From: Oxytricha trifallax
Lineage: Eukaryota > Ciliophora > Spirotrichea > Sporadotrichida > Oxytrichidae
Length of the DNA stretch: 64,000 nt
Assembly: GCA_000711775.1 (NCBI GenBank)
Contig: ARYC01019071.1
Location: 1 to 64,000, forward strand
Direction: 5' to 3'
Of the stretch, positions 12,217 through 23,386 are shown piece by piece. The translations under genes and the position numbers were made by a program. The notes beneath the pieces were generated by a model. The model was given only the letters and a program-made list of their open reading frames with translations, was not told the origin of the DNA and searched no databases. Each line of letters opens with the position of its first letter. Position 1 is the first letter of the stretch.

Positions 12217-13395
12217 TCATAAAATACTATCTTTAAATTAAATTACTAACTTATTCTTTTCTTATTGACAAATTGCATCTTCCATAATTCTTATATGCTT
12301 GTGGTTTGAGATTTGAAAGTTGAACTTTTGTAATTATTATCTATAATATCGTTTAATTATTGAAAATGCTCCTTCAATACTATGGAACTGTGATGAGTAA
12401 GGGGCATTATAAATTATCGTCCAACCAAATTATTTTATCAGACTCCCCACTTATTTTGATTTGTAAATTTATAAATTGTCCATGAATAAACAGATCTTTT
12501 TATTTTAATTGAGTCTTTGAACATTTTGAAGTTATTACAAAAAGCCAACTTTTTTAATTGATTTTTATTTTGTTAGAAAGGTCTCAATTCTCTGGTCTTC
12601 ACTGATAATAAACAATTGCTGATAAAGTATCAGTTTTTATGCCTTATTATTCAAGTCAAACATTTTAATAACTTTATGACCAAGCTCTGTATTTTTGTGA
12701 GTGGGCATTGAAGACGACTTCGTCAACATAAAACCCCATGAGTCAAATTAAAAGAGAATTTAAATTCAAGGAAATGAATATTTAAGTCATCTAAATTGAT
12801 ATAAGCCTTAAAGTTTCAAAGATTATTCATTTCTCTTAAAACACAAGTACTTCTTCTTTAATTAATCCTTTTACTTTATTCCTTAACAGAAGAGCTTCCA
12901 GATCTAATATCGTTGAAGGGCAGAGCTTCAAAACTAGATAGTCTGCAAAATAATTATCAACTTTAATTTAAAATTAGATAGAATTATATTTATATTATCA
13001 TTAAGTCGTCTTAATTATTCTAAACAATCTCAGAGAGCAAATAAACCTTACTGTAGTATTCTTAAGATTTTTAAATCCTATCAAGCAGAGGAACTTCCTG
13101 TCTAAGATAAGTCATTGATCTTGTAGTTGATATTAACACTAGAAAATTCCTTCCCCCAGTTTTTTTCATGTCATTTTAAGTCTTTTTTCTTGTATAATTC
13201 TCAGGAAAATATGACATCCCTATCTTTGCCCAGAAATGGATAATCTGACATAGATTGCATCTGCAATTTTGAACTTCACCCCAGAGGACCATGTAATCTT
13301 AAACGGGAATAGCTCGGACTAAAGAAAGATTTCTCAGATACTCAAATCGAGAAAAAGACCTACAAATGGGGCATTTTTTGAATTAAGCATGGCAA
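12217..13395 (-). pseudogene. TBE-type DDE transposase gene (element A), degenerate
   Basis: The minus strand shows the three catalytic blocks of an IS630/Tc1-like DDE transposase: VDEVVFNAHSQKYRAWSQ (first Asp), CLFMDNLQIYKSK (second Asp) and IIYNAPYSSQFHSIEGAFS (Glu), then IKRYYRQQLQKF and a stop at TGA 12217. The catalytic acids are present, but several frameshifts separate the blocks and the N-terminal part is poorly readable, so the start near 13395 is approximate. It converges with the 22-kDa-type gene, as in element D. The encoded enzyme would cut and join transposon ends; in Oxytricha TBE transposases also act in genome rearrangement. Confidence 0.75.
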
Positions 13396-13654
13396 AAATC
13401 AATTAAGAATTAATATAAAAGCGCGCGTTTTTTAATTAAGTCTATTAAATTTAAATATTTAAGTTAACTAAATTAGCCGCCTTAATTATGAACTCAATTC
13501 AACCCGCCATCTTAAAACCATTCGACAACTCTTAATTGCAAAATCTTTTATTTGAACCTAAAATGTAAAATGTGTAACAAGGATTTAATGATAACTAACT
13601 CAAACAAAGTGTAGATCTGGAAAGTCTATTACCCATGGAGATGAAAAAAAAGTA

Positions 13655-16600
13655 AAATGATGAAGCTCTCTAAAATTCAATCAAAAGAGGGAGAAGATCA
13701 AAATATGATGGCGCTCAATTCCCTGAGTTAATTGACAAGGGTAAGCTTATTTTGCCAATTCACAACTATGACATTAGTAAAATACTTGAACTGGAAGAAT
13801 TTAAGCAATTAATTGGCTCAAGAGATTTGGCAAAATTTGTTGGCGAGTTCATTTTAAAATTAAATCATTAAAAGATCTTTCTTGTCAATCAAAAGAGCAG
13901 CCAAAGAGTGGCAGTGAGGATAGAAATTTCAAAGGCGAGCAGCAATTTGTTGATGATCGTAGAGACTCTCTGAAAGCTCAAGTCAATTATTACGGAGCTA
14001 AAATAAAATCTGAACTCACATCCAACAACATTAGAGAATATATGATACTCAAACCTAATGAAAGACAAGAGTTCATTTGGAAGTTATTTAATAGAAATAG
14101 CTAAATCTTACTAGAGTTTCTACAAAATCTTTAAAGTCCTTGTTCGGAGAATTTTTATGTTTAGAAACATATATGAACTTAATCAACGAGCACAAGTAAA
14201 TCTTCAAATAAAAACGGGGCTCTTTGTTTCATCTTTGCTTTACTACAGATATGAGATTATTGAGATAGATGAGACCTTACTTTAGAGTGCTCTAATTCTT
14301 CTGGCATAAAGACCAAAGACAGAATAAGCACTTGGCCTTTCAAATTATATCTTCATGAACGAGCCTGATTGTCTTCAAAAATTTTAAGATGAACTTTCCA
14401 AGCTTGACAAGTCCAATATTGGTATTATTCCATTGATGATAGGAACTTTCCAATAGTTCAAAATTGATTCTTAAGCAGTTAGATTAATTCCTAATATTTT
14501 GCTTTGTCTGAGTAAGCCATTAATCTAGATACTAAAAGAAGACTAAGACTTAAGACTGATTCGGCATGTGCCAATCAATGTCATCGGAGATTTTATAAAA
14601 ATCTGTGCACTTTCAAGTGCATCCTCTAATTAAAACTAGACAACTTTATAAGCACGATGGGAGAAATTTTTGTTCAGAAATGGGACTTTATAGATCAGGA
14701 AGATTTCACTCCCTACCTCTAACAGCTATCTCATGAGTTAAAATTAAGAAATCCACTTTTGATTACAAAACTAGTTGAGATATCTGAATTAGGAAAGAAC
14801 CTCGCTTGTATTTATTAAGAGAAAGGTGTTAGACAAAAAAGAGACATTATTTAGGATTGTCTTCGAGCAGATTTTACGAAAATAAACTAACTGCTACATG
14901 TTCCAATAAAACTGTGTTTTAATGAGGAAGACAAGTGTAGACTTTTAAGTCAATTTATAAGACTGAATAAAGAGTCTGATCATGTAAAAGAGTTCTTGTA
15001 GCTTATTCAGGATAAGGCATTTAAAATGTCTAATTAAGTTTTAAAGCTTTAGCAAATTATAGGATTCTACTTTCTCTCTCTATTGAAGCTGGCATTAAAC
15101 TATCTACTCTGGGAAGACACAAAATTTAGCTTTATTAATATCGGAGTAGGGAATGGAAAGACTTTACTTTGCTCCACATTAGCAACTCTTTCTGCCAATT
15201 CTTCATAATTACCTGTCTTTATCATTAGAAAAAATGATCATTTAATTTTAAGAGATGAAAAGCGATTTGAAAAACTTGTGACAAGCCTTAGCCTCAACGT
15301 AAACGTAAACCAGTATGAGAAGAAACCTGGAGTTTACTATTTAACTCAATAATATCTTGAGAGCTAACTTGGAAATCAAAAATTCTTGGATATATGGGGT
15401 CGGTCTATTGTCCTAATTGATGAGTATGACTGGATATTTGGTATAAATTTTAAATATTTGCCGAATTATAAGAAATAATACATCAACTTAATTTGATCAA
15501 TTAATAATATTTAATTTAAATTATTCTAATCATTTTTGCTTTATTTACATTGTGTAAGGCAATCGAGAAAAGTTGTCGAGCATTTCTCGATTGCCTTACA
15601 GTTTATAAATAAGTTTAATTGTTTGATTATTTCTTAAATACAAATTTATAAATTAACTCTCTCTTTACTTAAATGTAGCATGTGCAAAATATTTTGTGAG
15701 TAAATGATAGTTCATTTTAGCAGAAAAGCTCCCTCGTTTAAGTTTCTAATTTATCAATTAAACTTCGTTATACATTATTTTATTTTAACTATAGAAGTTT
15801 TAAAATTAAGCTATTATTATTAAAATAAGCACAGTGTAATTATTAAAAATATATTAAATAAAATATGTTAACTCTTTTTGACAAAATGAACAATAGATTT
15901 CTCCAATAAATGAATTATATTATAAATGAGTAAATTTTAGATTACTTACATTACTTTACCAAAACAAAATAACCTAATAAATAAAAAATAATTAGTATCA
16001 CATAATGTCAGTCAAACTCAAGCTATTTCTTAGATTTTAATATAATCATCATATACTTTTTCAATTAATTTCATATTTTTATTAAAGTTAAAACATTGCT
16101 AAAAAATTTATTCACGCTATATTAAATTATATATTCGCATATTTTTTTGAAAATCTTACCAATTATTTGATGAAAGCATTTCCTAAATGGAGAAAAACTT
16201 AAAATTTTTTAATTGCGCTAAACGATTAGTAGGATTTACCGGATCAACCTTGAGCCTTAAAGAAGCAAACTGTTTGCAAATTGCTTTTAAGTCAAGAGAA
16301 ATATTCTTTCCTTAATTGAGCTCACTACTAGGAAATAAGAGAGTAAGATTGGAATAAGAATTAGTATCATCAAACTAGGCAGATTTTTGCAAGAGAATTT
16401 TTGAATTGTATTGTCTGCTGATTATTGCAAGCTAACTCCTCTAATTATTGCAGCCAATTAGTCTTATTCAACTATTGAAAGTTACTTTCGCAAGTTCTCA
16501 CAAGTATAATTTTTCTCAATGAAAAATGTAAAAGGAACAAGGCTTGAAGCACAATTCGATTAAACTTTTTGCCAGCAAAAATGGAGAAGGATAGTATGAA

Positions 16601-17520
16601 GTGTTTCTGCTTAATGAATAATAAGGAAGAGGAACCGATCTTAAAACGAATCACGAGATTGAATTTAAGGCGGTCTTTTTCTTATCGTGTCAGATGTATT
16701 TTCGACAAGATCAACTTAACAAATAATTGGAAGAGTGGAAAGATTACATCGTAAAGGGACCTACAAGTAAATTATATATAAGCAAGGATTCAAGGAAACA
16801 ATTGAACAGGTTATTTCACTTCACCAGTAGTGCCAAGAAAATGAAATTCATATGAAGATTGTAATGCTGCAGACAGTTTTGGGTTGCCAGCCTTGGTGCA
16901 TGAACTAGCTTATTCTAAACAAACCTGAATCCCAATCAACAGTTTAGGATAAGTTTGAAGTTGAAATTGAAAATTCATTTCTTGCTTCTTAAAACAGTAA
17001 AGACTACCTTTATAGAAAGAGTATGAATTAGCGCTTATCATTACACAACTCAATAGAGAAGCTAACTCTTTTTGAAGAAGTACTCCAGAGATAAACAATC
17101 TGTGAAACTTAAACCGTATCAGAACACAAGAGCTCTGAAACAAATGCTGAGGATAAAAATGAAGTAGTAGAAGAAGATAAATCTGTTGATAGAGTGAAAG
17201 TGCAGCATGATGTTATTTCTTCTAATTAATGCAAAGTTTAAGGCAATACAGAAATAATTGAACCAGAAAGTGCTGTCGTAGGTATAGATCAAAATTTGTA
17301 AAGTGGCGCTTATGATGCTGGTGAAGATGACAACACACTCAAAGTGATCAAACAAAGCGTAAAGATGGAAAATATTAATAGTCAAATATAAGTTGCTAAT
17401 AACTTGAAAGTACAAGAAGAGGTTCCAGCAACCAAATCTCGCTATGGAAGAATCACAGGTAAAATGACTTAAGCACCTCAACCTAATTTAAAAGTAACTC
17501 TTAAAAGGCTTAAACAATGA
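13655..17520 (+). pseudogene. SecA/DEAD-like P-loop ATPase gene, broken
   Basis: A long coding region readable only with TAA/TAG as Gln. It contains a P-loop FINIGVGNGKTLLCSTLATL near 15137, a DEAD-like Walker B SIVLIDEYDWIFG near 15408, and, after a ~690-bp non-coding gap, LVGFTGSTLSL near 16225, which resembles the MTGT motif of SecA-type ATPases. The C-terminal ~170 codons are acidic and Gln/Glu/Val-rich, ending at TGA 17520. At least six frame changes occur (near 13910, 14160, 14650, 16420, 16580 and 16700). Roughly 150 residues expected between Walker B and the TGT motif are missing. SecA-like proteins are abundant in some ciliates, but the assignment rests on motifs only. The start is unclear. 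Confidence 0.6.
15493..16185. other. Non-coding interruption of the SecA-like gene with a perfect 18-bp hairpin
   Basis: AT-rich segment between the two coding halves of the SecA-like gene. It holds a perfect inverted repeat TGTAAGGCAATCGAGAAA (15553-15570) with its complement at 15583-15600 around a 12-nt loop. It could be an internal eliminated sequence or an insertion with an accompanying deletion; no flanking pointer repeat was identified. Confidence 0.6.
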
Positions 17521-17663
17521 TTGCAAATGGATCATGGGAGTGATTGAAAGATATTTAAATAATAAAGAGGATTGAATTAGTTTTCAATTTTATTTCTAAC
17601 AATTAAGATTAAATTAACTCTTTTTTTATGATTAATCAAGGGCTTTTTCTCCATTAAGGAATT

Positions 17664-18461
17664 TCATTAATTAGACAATACTCTTCCCTCGTTATCAATT
17701 ACACCACTCTCATGTAATTAATGAACCAACGATTTGTATCCAAAGAAGTCATCTATTTGTGATTTCATGTCAACAAATTCATCTCTCATTCTTGTTCTCT
17801 TCAAGGTATTTTTACTTGCTGCCTCTTAGTGCCTGTTCTTCATTTTTGATTTCTTCTAAGTCTCTCTGGTTTCTTTTTCTTTGCGAAGATTATTTTTATC
17901 AAATGCGCAGAGCGCCCTTTTTAAACTAAAAAAAGGTAAAGTCTTTAAGAGCTTACCACTATAGCGCAAGGACTCACTCAAAGCTTAAGCAAATTCAGGC
18001 TTCATGTGAACAATTAAGTTATTAGTGTTATCCAATCGATTTATTCTCTTCTTTTTTGCATTTTAAATCATATTATTGATACCATCTTTGTCAAGGGAAA
18101 GTAGAATATCACAAATCCACTTTTTATCCAAGTGAAGCCAATCACATTGATTTGGCAAGAAGGCCAGCTGTGAGGGCTTATCTCTAGCATATTATTAAAA
18201 ATCGTCAGCTGTAAGCTCTTCTATTTAAGGGACGCAGCAACTATTACATCAGACCTTCTCAAGTACTAAATAAATTAGGATTGTATTAATTTACCTCTTT
18301 TTCTGACCGTTTAAAATTGCATTGAGAAAGTAAATGTTACAGCAAGTCATCTTAGGAAGATACGCCCCACACTCCTAAGCGAGAAAGTCATAAAGCTCTT
18401 TCTTTGAACCTATCTTTTCACGAACTTAATGTACGTTGACTTGAGAAAGATTGTGATCCAT
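17664..18461 (-). pseudogene. QCDWLHL-family gene, copy 2 (two short introns, one frameshift)
   Basis: ATG 18461 begins MDHNLSQVNVHQVREKI, followed by GSKKELYDFLAQECGAYLP. A 29-nt intron (18266-18294, GTAAATT...TTTAG) precedes YLRRSDVIVAA; then come FLPNQCDWLHLDKKWICD, ILLSLDKDGINNM and EFAQALSESLRYS, and a second intron of 31 nt (17926-17956, GTAAGC...TTTAG). The C-terminal part is basic and helical and ends FFGYKSLVHQLHESGV before TGA 17664. Frame changes near 18235 and 17850. The paralog at 6197-7073 shares blocks and the second intron position. The N-terminal pattern (SKxxLYxFL ... YLP ... FL) and the LPxxxxW block faintly resemble the TBE 22-kDa-type protein. Function unknown. Confidence 0.65.
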
Positions 18462-18729
18462 CTTAAAATTCAATTTTAAGTCTATAAAGAGGTTATGGTG
18501 ATAAGGCTACTTACCCTGAAGAGAGATTTTTTGTTGTGTATTTTTTAACTAATTAATAATTTGTACATTCAGATATTAAATATAAGTCAAAGGTATTCTA
18601 TATAGAGAATAATTATTTGGCTTAAATTGTTAATATTTTAACTAGAATTATTATTGATAAAAATGAAAAAGTCATAATAGAAAGATATTCGATCATTTTA
18701 TTCCTAGAAGTAAAAGCAACTGGAAAGCA

Positions 18730-20193
18730 ATATAAATTCTTCGTAAAGCTCTCATCATTCAAATGATAACTCCTTAGTACCCCTAAATATTGAGATGAGC
18801 TATATTACTAGCTAACTAATAGTTTGGAACTCTTAATAAGCTGTAGACCCTAGCTAGAATGTTTGGATTTAACTATACTAAAAAAATTAGAGGAGCCATC
18901 AGAATAAAGCGCTTAAGCAAGCAATTAATTATGGGAAATATAGGATCCGACAGATTTATTAAAAGGGCTTTTAACTGAAGAAATTTCTTATCATTCTTTG
19001 GAGTTGAATAATCTGGTAGAATTACTTGCTAAAGCAGTGTTTATTCATCTAAGAGTTAGAAGTTCAAAAGTTGTAGAAGATCTGCAAAAGTAAGAGATTC
19101 TTGTATAATTAAAGGAAATAATTTAAAATCTTAAGGCTACTATCAGTGGAACAGCATTTTCTAGAAAGGAAAATTAAGCATTATATATAAGAAGTATATA
19201 CCAGGAATCGATAAAACAATTAAGATTAGATAAAGGGAAACGAGTTAATCTTACTTAAAGTATCGACACTGATTTGATTATTTAGCTGCTAAAGGAAAGG
19301 TCAGTTACGAAGAAGTAAATATGTCAAAGATTTAAGATAAGCTACTTTAAGCTAAATTAGATTTTGTCAAATTCTAGTCATGCCTCAGAAAGATTAAAGC
19401 AAGAAAGTAAACTATAGAGGTTACGATAGAGTTGTTTGATTTACATAATTTTAAAATAGCAGGTCAATGAGTTAATTGAATTCATTTCATTGAAATAATT
19501 GCAGTGCAAGATATACTAAACATTTGAGAGAAAGGTTTCACTTTATTAAATCCAAAACTGCTTAAAAATTAAGTTGGGTTTAAGCTACAAAAGAATTTAT
19601 TACTAAGAAAATAGATGAATATCAAAAAGAACTGGGATTCTACATCAATTTGCCGCTAAAACATTTATTAATTATCTATTTCAAGAAAGGTAATAATAAA
19701 CATTGATGAAAGCAGTATTCAACACAACAGCGCTCCTTTAAAAATCTGGAGTTATGTGGGTAAACAGACATTTTCTACAGCTTAAAAGCGAATAAGCCGT
19801 TTAAATATAATCGCTGCAGCCTTTAGTGATGGAAATTTCATGTTCACTGTGAATTCTGGTAAGAACAATAGTATAACTTTTATGTATTTTGTGATTAAGC
19901 TCTGCAATCATTAGCAGTTAATTGATAAGGAATGGCGAGATAAATTCGTTCTTTAAATTGATAATGCGACCTTTCATTGAAGTACTTACACATAGTACAA
20001 ATTAAAATAACTCAAAATCCCAATATCTTATTTGGGTCCACATCAATTTGATTTGGCTCCGGTTGAGAAAGTTTTGGAATTCCTCTAAAATAAGCCTCTC
20101 CAATAAGTAATTTAATTACAAGATTTAATAAATTCCTTTATTATTTAGGAAGTAACTTGTTAAATAGTATTCGTCCCATATCTAAGATCTTGA
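18730..20193 (+). pseudogene. Tc1/IS630-type DDE transposase gene, degenerate
   Basis: The N-terminal two thirds read as a helical, Leu/Gln/Glu-rich protein with a helix-turn-helix-like stretch SVTKKQICQRFKISYFKLNQ near 19300. After a frameshift near 19690 the catalytic core follows: INIDESSIQHNSAPLKIWSY (first Asp), FVLQIDNATFH (second Asp) and YLGPHQFDLAPVEKVLEF (Glu). An in-frame TGA lies just after ATFH. Ends at TGA 20193. The DxD...LAPVE layout is that of the IS630/Tc1/mariner superfamily but differs from the TBE transposases in this window, so it is a second transposon lineage. Its inverted ends were not recognised and the start is approximate. Confidence 0.7.
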
Positions 20194-20812
20194 TTTCTCA
20201 TGGATAAAAAAGGCTTTTGACACTTCTCTCAGAAATTCTTTATCATTTCTGGTAAATCGTACTGCTTCGACTTGAAAAACCGTTCTTGAAATGTTTTTTG
20301 AATAAACCTGCACTATATTGGGTGTCAAATATGACTTAAGTTTATATTCTAGTTTTTTCACCACTAGTTTTATTTGTAAAAATCTTACACTTGAGATTCT
20401 TTTTTTATTTATCCTTAAATAAATCTTTGGAAATTTATTACTTTCCAAGCACTTCTAAAATAATTCATATTTTTCCTGATATCTTTATGTGATAATTTGT
20501 ATTTGACTTTGTTATTGATTGATTTGGTACACGAGAGATATTGTTCCAGAATAAATTTTTAATTTAAAGTATATTGGTTTACCATTGGTCTGTGGATCAT
20601 TATTGCTTGAGTGCGATTGAATTTTGCTAAGTTTTGATTAAAGTGCTTAACATCAATATCATTTTCATAATAGAAATCAGACTTTAATAGTGATATATAG
20701 TTTTTTGATACAGCAATAGGACCATTCATTTGATAATATTGTAAATGAATGTGTATTTGTGCAATTAACTTTGGCTTAGAAAATAGAAATATCATAAAAA
20801 CAACGAACTCAA
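20175..20812 (-). pseudogene. Unknown gene with coding character, one frameshift
   Basis: The minus strand reads EFVVFMIFLFSKPKLIAQ ... HLQYYQMNGPIAVSKNYISL ... MVNQYTLNQKFILEQYLS, with a frame change near 20400 into VVKKLEYKLKSYLTPNIVQV ... EFLREVSKAFFIHEKSRS, ending near 20182. No ATG precedes the hydrophobic start, which follows a TGA. It converges with the Tc1/IS630-type transposase and may belong to the same element. No family recognised. Confidence 0.4.
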
Positions 20813-22029
20813 TCCAATTTCATATTTCTTCTTCTTTATTTTCTTGAGTAATAGCAGATCTATTAGTTTAAGTGTAGTCTATTTATTAAATCAAACGAAT
20901 TAGACTCTAATTAAATTTATTCCAATTAAGATACCTCTTTTATCTTATTTTTTAAACTTTTTAGATTGGTAGTTAATCAAAATTTTAATAGTCTATAATG
21001 CCAAACATTCCATTACGAGAGACTTTTTGTGCTATTTTTTGTACTTTGTAATGAGTATAAAGTTTTTAAAGAAATTGATTGATTAATTTTAAAGGACTTC
21101 TAAGCATAATTTTCGAATCTCAGAGGGCTTAAAACAAGTCATATTCTTTTAGAGTTTTGCTTATTAAAATAGCAGTACAATTTCAAAGCATTACAAATTG
21201 CAATCAAAAAAATTAATGTTTCTTGCTTTTTTATTGAAGGTAGTGCTAATATTCACATAAGAACTTTAACTTGAGATTGATTTAATCAGATAATTTTAAT
21301 TCTAAACCACAGAATCATTTCATTATCGGTGAACTTTATCCTATAAAAGAATTAAATTTAAAAGTAAAAATAACCCGGATGGGTTCCTCACAAATGCACG
21401 GGGATTTTTAAAATGCATTACCTTAAATTTACTGTGATATTATGGGGTCAAGTTTTTGAAATCCCGGATTTTAATTTTGATTTTAGATCTTAAATTTTTG
21501 TTTATAAACTATAGTAATCAATTTTGTTAGGCATTATATTCAAAACTCTGAATATTTAATTTGAAAATTTTGAATATTTAGCAATTAAGCTAAGGAAACT
21601 TCTCAGTAAATTTATTTGTGATCTTCAAAGTTTAGTCTGAAAATAGCATGCTTAAAAGTATTTTATTATTTATTTTAAATTGATTTAAAAGTCAAAATTT
21701 GTTTGTATTGTTTATAAAAAGGCGTTACCAATAAGTTACTTAATGAGAAGAAATAAATATCTGCAAAACTTTTATTTTTAATTTAAATAATAATTTATTT
21801 TAGATATTTAAGGCTATGCAATTTGGATAAAATTTCCAGAGTTTTAGCATCATCTAAGAACCCTAAACTTAAACTACTTACAGTGATAATTTTAGTTAAA
21901 GCATTTATTAAAATTAACAACATTGGAGTGCAGATACAAATAATTGGTATGCGTCAGGTGATCAGAACTCATAGAATTATTATTATTAATATCAAGCCTT
22001 GCATTATCCAGCCAGATTAAAATTACCAT
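20813..22029. other. AT-rich stretch without a recognised gene
   Basis: No convincing coding frame. A small G/C-richer patch (AACCCGGATGGGTTCC at about 21373) is a short imperfect hairpin. A 65-codon standard ORF at 21823-22020 has only AT-driven composition and was not accepted. Confidence 0.4.
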
Positions 22030-22447
22030 TATTATAGGAATATATTTGATTTGGGGAAATTATTTTAAAATAAATAATTATAAATCTTAATTAATGGCAG
22101 TTAACTTTCTTGAAACCTAGACAATATGGTACTTGTTCGATAAAGAATTCAAAATAAGCTGGACTTTACTATTGGCGATACCCCTTTATCGCATCCCTAG
22201 ACCAAGATAACTCAACATTAATTTTTGGTGATTTGTTTTGTTGTTTTAATGCGAAAATTAAATTTGTGTTATCTCGCTCTAGAGATGCGATAGAGGGGTA
22301 CCGCCAATAGTAAAGTCCAGCTTATTTTAAATTCTCTATCGAACATGGACCATATTGTCTAGTTTTCAAGAAAGTTAACTGCCAATAATTAAGATTCATA
22401 TTTATTTATTTTAAAATAATTTCCCCAAATCAAATGTATTCCTACAA
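22030..22447. mobile_element. MITE copy 1 (~418 bp, terminal and internal inverted repeats)
   Basis: Palindromic element without coding capacity. Its ends are inverted copies of ATTGTAGGAATACATTTGAT; subterminal blocks AATGGCAGTTAACTTTC and GCTGGACTTTACTATTGGCG are inverted too, around a ~50-bp centre. A second member of the family lies at 36016-36420 with the same ends and internal blocks. A non-autonomous, transposase-mobilised element is the natural reading. Its outer ~60 bp resembles a subterminal block of the Rep/SF3 element at 51633-53813. Confidence 0.85.
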
Positions 22448-22641
22448 TCACTCGTGTAGAAACCAGTTTAAATTTTTAGAGTAGCTTCCTCTCTCTTATT
22501 CCATTCTCTGAACTCTTACTCTTCCATTAGCTTTCTTCTTATGTCTATCTAGAGTTAAGCAAAATCTACCTAGTTTTAAAAGATCCTTTTATATTGGAGT
22601 TTGACTGCAGTATTATCCACAAACACTAGTTCAGGATTCTC

Positions 22642-22660
22642 ATAAAGCACCCCTATTATT
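22642..22660. repeat. 19-bp target-site duplication (left) of R element copy 1
   Basis: ATAAAGCACCCCTATTATT is repeated exactly at 23310-23328, on the other side of the R element. A duplication this long points to target-primed reverse transcription rather than cut-and-paste DNA transposition. Confidence 0.8.
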
Positions 22661-23309
22661 AAATTAGAAAGTTAATTGCTAGGTGGTACTAACCACTTAG
22701 GATTTTCTAATAGAGCTTTCTACTACACTAAGGCCTACTAAGGGCAGGTAAGGGGTTGATGGGCGCAACGCATGAGGGACCAGTCGGCGGGTTCAATCTG
22801 TCAGATCCTAGACTCCTCGAGTCGTCTGCACGCAAGGATTTCCCTGCATAAATGGTTACATGGCTTGAGTTCAGTTTCCTAGGGAATAGGGAGCAGGATG
22901 AAGGTACGCTCTGCCTTCAAAAGTGAGAAGACGAAACCATGAAGCCAACGATAAGGATTTTTCTCCCACACCGGGTTAGGGTACTGAAGCTACCACAGCG
23001 AAAGGATAGGGATTACGTTTCTCAGCAGAGGTGGGACCGGTAAGCGTTTTTCTCCATCTTCTGTCAAACTGGTTGAATCTCACGAGCTCTGTCTCTCAAA
23101 TGTCGAAAGACATGGGGTAACATCTTGATTTTGGGATGAGACTAGGAGATAGCGAGAATGGTTTTTTCGGAGTTTTCTAATTTATGACTGCCACGTCACG
23201 GAATTGCCACGTCACCTCACTCAGATACGTCTACGTCACGACTAAGATTGATGGTTTGATTTAGTATTAACTAGTGAATGATAAATTTATTTGATTTTAA
23301 ATCATTAAT
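22661..23309 (+). repeat. R-family structured repeat, copy 1 (649 bp)
   Basis: GC-rich body of ~500 bp in AT-rich surroundings, about 75-80% alike (by eye) to copy 2 at 38669-39379. It starts with a hairpin (ATTAGAAA ... TTTCTAAT enclosing GTGGT/ACCAC), has GGGTTCAATCT, similar to a pol III B box, and a stem-loop at 22802-22828 (CAGA, GACTC, loop CTC, GAGTC, TCTG). Base changes between the copies keep these stems paired. The 3' end is AT-rich. The 19-bp direct repeats on both sides mark it as an insertion. No open frame spans the body. It looks like a mobile gene for a structured RNA (SINE-like). No known RNA class was recognised; strand is set by the possible promoter and AT-rich tail. Confidence 0.75.
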
Positions 23310-23328
23310 ATAAAGCACCCCTATTATT
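23310..23328. repeat. 19-bp target-site duplication (right) of R element copy 1
   Basis: Exact copy of 22642-22660. It ends 58 bp before the ATG of the MT-A70 gene, so the R element landed directly upstream of that gene. Confidence 0.8.
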
Positions 23329-23386
23329 CCGTTAGACTTTTCGCTAATTCTATATAGAATTTTGGCTTCCTGAGCCTGACAGAAAA

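Larger units (their letters stand above)
8470..13400. mobile_element. Degenerate TBE-like transposon A
   Basis: Three adjacent genes have the same order and orientation as in the better preserved element at 45-49 kb: zinc-finger/kinase on the minus strand, 22-kDa-type gene on the plus strand, transposase on the minus strand. Terminal inverted repeats were not recognised, so both ends are approximate. An 814-bp fold-back element (10831-11644) sits inside the 22-kDa-type gene and lengthens the element beyond the usual ~4 kb. All three genes carry frameshifts. TBEs are known germline-limited transposons of hypotrich ciliates. Confidence 0.7.

Noticed and set aside
16569..17481. Standard-code ORFs over the SecA-like gene (16569-16754 plus; 16910-17143 and 17119-17481 minus)
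   Set aside because: The minus-strand ORFs are shadows of the plus-strand gene read with TAA/TAG as Gln. The plus one is a short part of it in one of several frames.
22661..23309. Group I or II intron, rRNA, RNase P or SRP RNA
   Set aside because: None of their conserved core motifs was recognised. The fold is supported only by changes between the two copies.
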